From an uncultured Myxococcales bacterium (GTDB taxonomy: Bacteria; Myxococcota_A; UBA9042; DTJE01): a stretch of DNA of 37,605 nucleotides. Location: the NCBI GenBank assembly GCA_937975765.1, contig CALJUR010000094.1, positions 1 through 37,605 on the forward strand. The letters run 5' to 3'. The notes under the pieces are model-generated. The model was not told the DNA's origin, ran no database searches, and saw nothing but the letters and a program-made list of their open reading frames with translations. Both the position numbers and the translations under genes were made by a program. Positions 1-6,048 of this stretch are shown in pieces (positions within the stretch are counted from its first letter, which is position 1; the number at the start of each line of letters is the position of its first letter).

Positions 1-1
1 A

Positions 2-55
2 GCGCAGATCTGCAACGGCCGGAACCCGAGCGGCGATTCCCCGACAGGCTCCTAG
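2..55 (+). CDS. Possible 3' tail of an upstream gene (partial)
   Basis: The second frame is open from the left edge to a TAG at 53-55 and would encode a 17-residue tail (AQICNGRNPSGDSPTGS). The Cys, Gly and Ser content resembles the ends of the Cys-rich exported proteins in this window. Such a short open run can occur by chance, so this is only a possibility. No function can be given. Confidence 0.25.
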   Translation, partial: AQICNGRNPSGDSPTGS

Positions 56-133
56 TCCCGGCTCTCCCTGCCGTCCCCCGTCCAGTCCCCGCCGGTGATG
101 CATCCAGGCGCGAGAATCCTCGCACGCCGGGGA

Positions 134-162
134 TTGACGCCGGCCGCGCCGGATGGTACCAA
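134..162 (+). promoter_or_regulatory. Candidate sigma70-type promoter of the first lipoprotein gene
   Basis: TTGACG at 134-139 is followed after 17 bp by TACCAA at 157-162. TG at 154-155 gives an extended -10 (TGGTACCAA). The start codon at 191 would follow a leader of about 23 nt. The -10 hexamer itself is a weak match. Confidence 0.4.
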
Positions 163-190
163 CACCGGGACCCGGTGGGAGGAAGTGCCG

Positions 191-715
191 ATGCGAGCGT
201 TTGCGTCCCTGGCGGCGATCGTCGTGCTGTCCCTGGCGACGGCCTGCAACAACGAGCCCAACCCGTCGCTGGACATCCCGGCGTGCGACGTGGCCGCCCC
301 GGAGGTGATCCAGACGGACGGGGCCGCGTGCCTGCAGTTCCGGGAAGCGCTGTGCGGGCTGATGGACCGGTGCGACGCCTTCCTTCAGACCGCCGACTGC
401 AACGCGTGGTTCACGCAGAACTACGGCGACTGCGAGAAGGACCCCGCGAAGGACCAGTTGCTGGACGACGTGAAGGCGCACGCGCTGAAGATCTGCCTGG
501 AGTACGAGATCCCGGAGGCGCACTGCGGCTGGCTGCAGGAGAAGGGCATCGAGGCCGAGGCCCCGAACTGCGGGCTGTTCCTGTGCCGCAACCCGCTGCA
601 GCAGACCAAGGACCCCGAGACGAACAAGAAGACCTGGTGCTGCCCGTCGGATGACGGCCAGGTCTGCCAGCCCGTGGACCTGGGGGACACCTGCATGGTC
701 CCCTACCCGGCCTGA
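191..715 (+). CDS. Small cysteine-rich lipoprotein, unknown function
   Basis: The 174-residue product begins with a short basic and hydrophobic signal peptide ending LATAC, so Cys19 is the likely lipidated residue. The mature part has about a dozen Cys spread along its length (for example GAACLQ, ALCGLMDRCD, TWCCPSDDGQVC), which suggests disulfides outside the cytoplasm. I recognise no family. The start at 191 was chosen because GGGAGGAAG lies just upstream and the signal peptide begins there. The frame is open further upstream, but without a ribosome site. It converges on the minus-strand gene ending at 735 across 19 bp. Similar Cys-rich lipoproteins are common in myxobacteria, where most are uncharacterised. 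Confidence 0.8.
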   Translation: MRAFASLAAIVVLSLATACNNEPNPSLDIPACDVAAPEVIQTDGAACLQFREALCGLMDRCDAFLQTADCNAWFTQNYGDCEKDPAKDQLLDDVKAHALKICLEYEIPEAHCGWLQEKGIEAEAPNCGLFLCRNPLQQTKDPETNKKTWCCPSDDGQVCQPVDLGDTCMVPYPA

Positions 716-734
716 CCGGCCCGGGGCACGGACC

Positions 735-2603
735 TCAATCCACCGCCTGCATCGAGACGTCCGGCAGCCCGAACAGGGAGGACGGCCCCGAGGTTCCCAT
801 GTCCTCCTTGCCGCTCGGTTCGAGGCCCGAGAACCCCGCCGACAGCACCGGCACGACCAGGTCGAAGGCGCCGTCCACGCCCGTGACGCCTTCCGCCGCG
901 GTCTGCAGCGTCGAGGCGAACGAGGTGTCGCCCAGCGACCAGATGCCGGCCGCGTCCGTCTTCGAGACCGGGTAGAAGAGGCCGATCGAGGCCGAGGCCA
1001 CGGGCAGGCCGTCCTGCGCCGAGCGGACGTGCCCGCGGACCAGCGCCCCCTCGGGCAGCGGCACGGACAGCGCCTGCGCCACCGACAGGTCCAGGGAAGG
1101 GTAGGCGACGCGGGGAAGGCCGGTGGCGGCCGGGGGCAGCACGGTCATCGCGTAGGTGCCGGGGTCGATGGCGGTCGTGAACGAGCCGTCCGCCGCGGTG
1201 GTCGCGGTGAAGGTCGCCTCGGAAGGCCCGACGGAGACGGTGGCGCCGACCGTGGCCGATCGGTCCGTCAGGAAGGTGACCACCGCGCCGGCCACGGCGG
1301 TGCCGGTACTGCCGCGGACCACGGTGCCGGACACGCCGATCCGCGGGTCCAGGCGGACCAGGAAGGCCTGGCTGCCCTGGGTCAGCAGGTCCAGAGGACG
1401 CTCGGTCGAGGCCCAGGGGGAGGCCGACGGCGGCGTCACGGCCAGCAGGTACGTGCCCTCCAGCAGGTCCAGCGTCGCGACACCGGCGGCATCCGTGGTG
1501 GTCGAGACCTTGAACTCCCCGCCGCCCGCCTGCCCGACCGCCGTGACGCGCGCCATCGGGACGGTCGTCCCGAACCCCTCGCCGCCGAAGACCTGGATCG
1601 ACACGGCACGCACGGCCGGCACGGGGTCCACGTCCAGGGTCAGGAAGGGGCTGGCCATGTATTCCGCCTTCAGCGCGTCCAGGCCGTCGTCCCACGTGAA
1701 GCGGCGGGTCGGGAACGGGATCGAGTCGCGCCCGGAAGAAACGGTGATCGACGCGCTGCCCGAACCGGGCGGAAGGATCAGCGAGAACACGCCCTGGTCG
1801 TCCGTCAGGGTGGTGGTCCCGATCAGGGAGTCCCCGACCTGGCCCGCGACCTGGGCACCGGGGACCGGCACGCCGGACTCGCCTCCGACCCGCACCATCC
1901 CCTGCAGTCGCACGTAGGCGTCCAGGGGCGGCAGGGCGACGTTCATCGCGCCGCTGCTGCCGGCCAGCAGCGGGAAGGTGAAGGGCGGCAGGGACTCGAA
2001 CTCGCCCTTGCCGGGGATGAAGGTGGCCTGGTAGGCCACGTTGGGCAGGATCTCCAGGGAGAACCGTGGGGCGTCGGGGTTCATGGCGTCGAAGGCCGCC
2101 ACGGACGTCTCGCTGCGGAACTGGGTGCCCGGAATGCGGCCGTCCGCCACCGCGACCAGGATTCCGGCGGCGATGTCCGCGGTGGAGGCCGGTGCCTCGG
2201 GTGCATTGCCCGCGCCGGTCCAGTAGCCGCCTTCCGCCGAGTGGAAGACGGTGCCGGACAGCACGACCGGGGCGGCCAGGGACAGGTCCAGGAGGCCGGA
2301 CGTGTCGATGGCCAGGCCGGTGAACTGGTCGCCGATCAACCCGCTGGACGAGGGCGGCGAGACGGACACCGAGAACGACTGGACCTGCGGGGGCAGCGCG
2401 ACGCAGACCCCCGCGGACATCGAGCACGCGCTGCCCGTACCGCAGTCCGAGTCGGACGAGCACGGCGAGTTCGTCGCGTTCGACGGGACCGTGGCGTCCT
2501 GCGAGGCGTACGCGTCGGCGTCCCCGGTGCCCCGGTCGGACGACCCGCCGCACGCGAACAGCAGGGCCGGAAGCAGGGCCAGGAGGACGAAGGCGTGCTT
2601 CAT
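735..2603 (-). CDS. Lipoprotein with carboxypeptidase-regulatory-like beta-sandwich repeats
   Basis: The 622-residue product starts MKHAFVLLALLPALLFAC, a clear lipoprotein signal with Cys18. A Ser/Asp-rich linker and a small Cys motif (CSSDSDCGTGSAC, about residues 48-60) follow. The rest, from about residue 230, contains several segments of the type GxVxxxxxGxPVxGAxV...TxxxGxFxxxxxPGxY, the pattern of carboxypeptidase-regulatory-like or Cna-B-like beta-sandwich domains (examples: VPVPGAQVAGQVG, AVAGAVVTFLTD, LPVASASIGLF). No enzymatic motif is visible. Such domains usually serve adhesion, sugar binding or structure on the cell surface. The ATG overlaps the upstream gene's TGA (ATGA), so the two are probably translationally coupled. 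A sigma54-type promoter lies upstream of the pair. Confidence 0.82.
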   Translation of the reverse strand: MKHAFVLLALLPALLFACGGSSDRGTGDADAYASQDATVPSNATNSPCSSDSDCGTGSACSMSAGVCVALPPQVQSFSVSVSPPSSSGLIGDQFTGLAIDTSGLLDLSLAAPVVLSGTVFHSAEGGYWTGAGNAPEAPASTADIAAGILVAVADGRIPGTQFRSETSVAAFDAMNPDAPRFSLEILPNVAYQATFIPGKGEFESLPPFTFPLLAGSSGAMNVALPPLDAYVRLQGMVRVGGESGVPVPGAQVAGQVGDSLIGTTTLTDDQGVFSLILPPGSGSASITVSSGRDSIPFPTRRFTWDDGLDALKAEYMASPFLTLDVDPVPAVRAVSIQVFGGEGFGTTVPMARVTAVGQAGGGEFKVSTTTDAAGVATLDLLEGTYLLAVTPPSASPWASTERPLDLLTQGSQAFLVRLDPRIGVSGTVVRGSTGTAVAGAVVTFLTDRSATVGATVSVGPSEATFTATTAADGSFTTAIDPGTYAMTVLPPAATGLPRVAYPSLDLSVAQALSVPLPEGALVRGHVRSAQDGLPVASASIGLFYPVSKTDAAGIWSLGDTSFASTLQTAAEGVTGVDGAFDLVVPVLSAGFSGLEPSGKEDMGTSGPSSLFGLPDVSMQAVD

Positions 2604-3121
2604 TGGCAGGCCACCTGCGGAACGAAGGTCCAGGAGACGTAGGCGTACCCGCCGTTGATGATGCGCCCCTTCTCCGGGTCGAACTCGATCGGCTGGTCCG
2701 ACACGATCAGTTCCAGCACGTGCGGCGAGCCCGCGAACGGCGGCGGCAGTTCGGATTCGAAGGCGCAGGGGTTGAACCGGATCGACTGGTACCCGATGAA
2801 GTCCGGACTGCGCGGCGTGTCGCTCTCCGGGTAGCCCACGTACCACTGGAAGAACAGCGACTCCACCGGCGTGTCCGGGTCCGAGACCGCGCCCACGACC
2901 GAGAAGGTCGTCGAGATCGTGGTCAGGTTCACGAGGCCGTCCGGCGAGGGCTCCACCAGCGACCGGTCGATCGCCGGGCCGAACATCACCTCGGGCCGCT
3001 CCTCGATGTCGGGCCACCATGCGCATCCCCCGGCCCAGGCGAACAGCAGCACCGGCGCCAGCCGGCGCAGGATCGCCGTACCCGGGCAATGGAGAAGCAA
3101 TGGCCGTGCCACCCTGGACAC
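2600..3121 (-). CDS. Lipoprotein of unknown function, first gene of a coupled pair
   Basis: The product is about 173 residues if started at the GTG at 3121, which has GAGGAG 8 nt upstream. It contains ILRRLAPVLLFAWAGGC, a good lipoprotein signal core, but this start leaves an unusually long n-region of about 17 residues before the RR. A near-perfect sigma54 promoter (3095-3111) lies inside the 5' part of this reading. If it is used, transcription begins near 3085 and translation would have to start at a non-standard codon such as the CTG at 3070, giving (M)RRLAPVLLFAWAGGC, which is a textbook lipoprotein leader. The mature domain (about 140 residues; e.g. SDPDTPVESLFFQWYVGYP) looks like an all-beta extracellular fold with no family I recognise. 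The end overlaps the next gene by 4 bases. Confidence 0.75.
   Translation of the reverse strand: MSRVARPLLLHCPGTAILRRLAPVLLFAWAGGCAWWPDIEERPEVMFGPAIDRSLVEPSPDGLVNLTTISTTFSVVGAVSDPDTPVESLFFQWYVGYPESDTPRSPDFIGYQSIRFNPCAFESELPPPFAGSPHVLELIVSDQPIEFDPEKGRIINGGYAYVSWTFVPQVACQ
3095..3111 (-). promoter_or_regulatory. Sigma54 (RpoN) -24/-12 promoter
   Basis: The minus strand reads TGGCACG, four bases, then TTGCTT. This matches the known -24/-12 consensus (TGGCACG-N4-TTGCW) at every defined position, with GG and GC exactly 10 bp apart. It points at the two lipoprotein genes (3121-735) and lies 105 bp past the end of a sigma54 activator gene on the same strand. Transcription would start near 3085. Between it and the activator's stop are two similar octamers, GTTCACGG and GTTTACGG, 15 bp apart, which could be activator sites. 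That last point is inference. Confidence 0.65.
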
Positions 3122-3215
3122 CCTGGCAACTCCTCGGAACCCGTAAACAATCGGTCCGTGAACGGGCGGCGTGCCCACCGGGTCGCCGCCGGGATGCGAC
3201 AAACGGATCAGCCGC

Positions 3216-5009
3216 CTAGACCTCGCGGCCTGCTTCGCGCTCCCGCTCGATGTACCGGAAGACCGTGCGGGGCTCGACGCCCAGGTCCCGCGCCGTCTGG
3301 GTCCGGTTCCCCCGGTTGCGGTGCAGCACCTCCAGAACGTAATCGCGTTCGAACCGGTCGCGGGCCTCGGACAGCGTCACCACCGGGCGCTGGTCCTCCG
3401 CGGGCAGTTCCATGTCGGCCAGGGTCACCTGTGGCCCGTTGGCGAACAGCACGGCCTTGCGGATCCGGTTCTCCAGTTCGCGGATGTTCCCCGGCCAGCG
3501 GTACCGTCGCAAGGCCTTCAGGGCCTCGGGCGAGAACGAGCGTACCGGCGCGGACGACTCGGCGGCGAACCGCTGCAGGAAGTACTGGGACAGCGTCTCG
3601 ATGTCCGGCCCGCGGTCCCGCAAGGGAGGCAGCGTGATCGACACGACCGCGATCCGGTAGTACAGGTCCTCGCGGAACCGGTTCGTGCGGACCTCTTCCT
3701 GCAGGTTGCGGTTGGTCGCGGTGACGACCCGCACGTTGACCTTCTCGGGCCGCGATCCGCCGACGCGCGTCACCATGCCGTCCTGCAGCACGCGCAGCAG
3801 CTTGACCTGGAGGCCCAGCGGCAGTTCGCCGACCTCGTCCAGGAACAGCGTCCCGTTGTGCGCCGCGTGGAACTTGCCGATGGTGGCCGCCACCGCGCCG
3901 GTGAAGGCCCCGCGGCAGTGGCCGAACAGTTCGCTCTCGATCAGGTTCTCGGGGATCGCGCCGCAGTTGACGGCCACGAACGGGCCCGATGCGCGCGTGC
4001 TGCGGGCGTGCAGTTCGCGGGCGACCAGTTCCTTGCCGGTACCCGTCTCGCCCAGCACCAGCACGGGCACGTCGGTCGGCGCGACGCGCTGGACGCGGTT
4101 GAAGACGTCCATCATGCCCTGGCACGACCCGACCAGCGACCCGAAGCGCGACGCCTTGACGTCCTCCTTCAGGGACCGGTTGTCGCGTTCCAGGGACTCG
4201 ATCAGCATCACGTTCTGCACGATGACCGCAGCCTGGCCGGCGTAGATCATCAGCGTCCGCAGCCGCACCTCGTCCAGAAGGTTCAGCAGCTTCTCGGTCC
4301 CGAGGTACAGCACGCCGCGCGTCTCGCCGGAGAGCTTCAGCGGGATGCAGGCGACCGACGCGAGTTTCAGGTTGATGACCGACGTGCAGCCCGAGAACTC
4401 GCGGTTGTTCAGGGCGTCCACGACCAGTTGCGGTTCGCCGTCCTTCAGGGCCTTCTGGACGATGCTCTCGCTGAACAGGACCTCGTCGGGCGGCAGCGTC
4501 TTGCGGTCCACGTTGCGGGCGACCTTCACCACCGGCGTGCCGTTCTCGACGAACAGGATGAATCCCTTGTTGGCCTGCGTCAGTGCCAGCGTCTCGTCCA
4601 GCAGCGTGGCCAGCACGCGGTCCAGGTCGCGCGCCTCCATCAGGCGGCGGCTGAAGGCGCCCAGGGACTCCAGTTGCCTCAGCGCGGACGTCTCGTCCGG
4701 TGCCTTGTCCTCCAGCGGCGCGTCGCCGGGCGCGTAGAGCAGCGTGCAGTCGCCCAGCCGCAGCACGTCCCACGGCTCCAGACGGGCGGTCTTGACCTTG
4801 CGGCCGTTGACCAGCACCTCGGCGTTGCGATCCAGCGGGCGGACGTGGTGCACCGTCCCCTCCAGCACGACCTCGGCGTGAAGGTCCTTCACGCCGGCGG
4901 GCGGCAGCGGGACATCGCACGCCGGGTCGCGGCCCAGGGTGGTGACGGCGCGGAACAGCGGGAAGCGCTTCGGCGCCTGGGCGCCCTGGAACAGCAGGAT
5001 CCGGGCCAC
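3216..5009 (-). CDS. Sigma54-dependent transcriptional activator (FHA-GAF-AAA+-Fis HTH)
   Basis: The 597-residue product has an N-terminal FHA domain (about 3-95; GRDPACDVPLP, DLHAEV, LVNGRKV), a GAF domain (about 115-275), a sigma54-interaction AAA+ domain (about 290-520) and a C-terminal Fis-type helix-turn-helix (NRTQTARDLGVEPRTVFRYI). Walker A is GETGTGKE at 320-327, the sigma54-contacting loop is an intact GAFTGA at 367-372, and Walker B is LFLDEV at 388-393. It should be an active ATPase that opens sigma54 promoters. The FHA domain implies that a phosphothreonine signal from a Ser/Thr kinase controls it, as in many myxobacterial activators, and there is no receiver domain. The GTG start at 5009 has GGGGAGG 5 nt upstream. 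It follows an exported membrane protein gene by 53 bp and precedes a sigma54 promoter, so its target is probably the adjacent lipoprotein pair. Confidence 0.95.
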   Translation of the reverse strand: MARILLFQGAQAPKRFPLFRAVTTLGRDPACDVPLPPAGVKDLHAEVVLEGTVHHVRPLDRNAEVLVNGRKVKTARLEPWDVLRLGDCTLLYAPGDAPLEDKAPDETSALRQLESLGAFSRRLMEARDLDRVLATLLDETLALTQANKGFILFVENGTPVVKVARNVDRKTLPPDEVLFSESIVQKALKDGEPQLVVDALNNREFSGCTSVINLKLASVACIPLKLSGETRGVLYLGTEKLLNLLDEVRLRTLMIYAGQAAVIVQNVMLIESLERDNRSLKEDVKASRFGSLVGSCQGMMDVFNRVQRVAPTDVPVLVLGETGTGKELVARELHARSTRASGPFVAVNCGAIPENLIESELFGHCRGAFTGAVAATIGKFHAAHNGTLFLDEVGELPLGLQVKLLRVLQDGMVTRVGGSRPEKVNVRVVTATNRNLQEEVRTNRFREDLYYRIAVVSITLPPLRDRGPDIETLSQYFLQRFAAESSAPVRSFSPEALKALRRYRWPGNIRELENRIRKAVLFANGPQVTLADMELPAEDQRPVVTLSEARDRFERDYVLEVLHRNRGNRTQTARDLGVEPRTVFRYIEREREAGREV

Positions 5010-5062
5010 GGGAACCTCCCCACAGACGCCGGCCCAGGGCGACCCATCGCGCCGGGCCCGCG

Positions 5063-5899
5063 TCAGAACCTCGCGCACACGGCCAGTCCGGGGGAGAAGC
5101 CAGCCCCGGGCGCGGGCGCGGTCGGGCACGGCACGACCTTCAACGACTTCACCTCGGGCCGGAAGTCGAGGAACGCGTCCACGATGCCCCAGATCGCCAG
5201 GGCCCCGAAGGTCCCCAGGCCGACGTATTGTACGATTCGCAGGTCCCGCGCTGTGGCGGCGTTCTTCGGGGAGAAGTAGCCGTCGTCCCCGCGCAGGGAC
5301 TCGATCGACACCCACGAGGCGATGTTCAGGCTGAGTGTCAGCACCTCGCCGGTCAGGAACAGGGCGCCCTTGGTGGTCTTGCCGTTGACGAACTGCCCGA
5401 CGCCGAACGGGACCAGGTTCGTCAGCCGGCTGCGGCGGACCACGGTCTCCTCGACGCGTTCGCACCGGACCGTCTCGACGGGCGGCTTCGCGACCGGCTC
5501 GGCCTCGATGACGTGCAGGCCGATCAGGCGTTTGCGGATGGCCTCGAACTTGTCGATCAGCGTCGCCGGGTAGAAGAACGGGTCCAGGCGATGCTGGGGG
5601 GACAGGGTCAGCAGCGCGGTGAACTCGTCCTCCATGGTGCGATCGTCGTGGAGCCAGTGGTAGCAGGCGGCCAGGTACTCGTGGGTCCGGATGACCAGGT
5701 CGGGCGAGGCCAGGCGGACGTCCGGGTACAGCAGCGGCCGGAGCAGTTCCACTGCGCGTGCGTAGTCCTGGAAACGAAAGGTGTTTTCCGCGGCCTGGAA
5801 CTCCTCCTCGGGGGCGGAGGCCCGCGCGGTCGCGGCGGTGGCCAGCACGGCCGTGAACAGGACGGCGACAGCGGGCCGGATGCGGCAGCCTGGCGCCAA
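5063..5899 (-). CDS. Exported TPR-like protein with C-terminal membrane segments
   Basis: The product is about 278 residues from TTG at 5899 (GGGGG six bases upstream); TTG at 5905 is an alternative. A signal peptide (AVAVLFTAVLATAATARASA) leads into a helical region resembling TPRs (FQAAENTFRFQDYARAVELLRPLLYPD; HEYLAACYHWLHDDRTMEDEFTALLTL). The C-terminal half holds VPFGVGQFVNGKTTKGALFLTGEVL and a second hydrophobic stretch, GLGTFGALAIWGIVDAF. The PFGxGQFxNG signature recurs in myxobacterial envelope proteins that carry two membrane helices, but no function is established. It is probably cotranscribed with the sigma54 activator 53 bp downstream, so it may sense or transmit the envelope signal. 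That role is inference. An extended -10 lies at 5932-5940. Confidence 0.8.
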   Translation of the reverse strand: MAPGCRIRPAVAVLFTAVLATAATARASAPEEEFQAAENTFRFQDYARAVELLRPLLYPDVRLASPDLVIRTHEYLAACYHWLHDDRTMEDEFTALLTLSPQHRLDPFFYPATLIDKFEAIRKRLIGLHVIEAEPVAKPPVETVRCERVEETVVRRSRLTNLVPFGVGQFVNGKTTKGALFLTGEVLTLSLNIASWVSIESLRGDDGYFSPKNAATARDLRIVQYVGLGTFGALAIWGIVDAFLDFRPEVKSLKVVPCPTAPAPGAGFSPGLAVCARF

Positions 5900-5931
5900 G
5901 AACAACCCCCGGGGAACGCGGGACGGCAGCG

Positions 5932-5940
5932 AGTATAGCA
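5932..5940 (-). promoter_or_regulatory. Extended -10 promoter of the TPR and activator operon
   Basis: The minus strand reads TGC-TATACT, a near-consensus extended -10 with no clear -35. A start near 5925 would leave a leader of roughly 20-26 nt before the TTG codons. It is divergent from the plus-strand promoter at 6014-6022. Confidence 0.5.
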
Positions 5941-6013
5941 CCGCGCCCGCGCGCGAGTGGGAGTCCGCGCGACCTGCTCGCACCCGGGGCGGGACCGGGG
6001 ATCCCGGCGCGGG

Positions 6014-6022
6014 TGGTACAAT
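6014..6022 (+). promoter_or_regulatory. Extended -10 promoter of the TPR and 5'-nucleotidase operon
   Basis: TGG-TACAAT matches the extended -10 consensus well. No convincing -35 is visible. Transcription would begin near 6029, and AGGGG lies shortly before the ATG at 6049. Confidence 0.5.
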
Positions 6023-6048
6023 GCCGGCGAGTCTTGCAGGGGCGTCCC

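Noticed and set aside
703..2553. Long Arg-rich open frames antisense or shifted to the beta-sandwich lipoprotein gene
   Set aside because: They are by-products of high third-position GC. The lipoprotein frame has a signal peptide, coupling and sensible composition.
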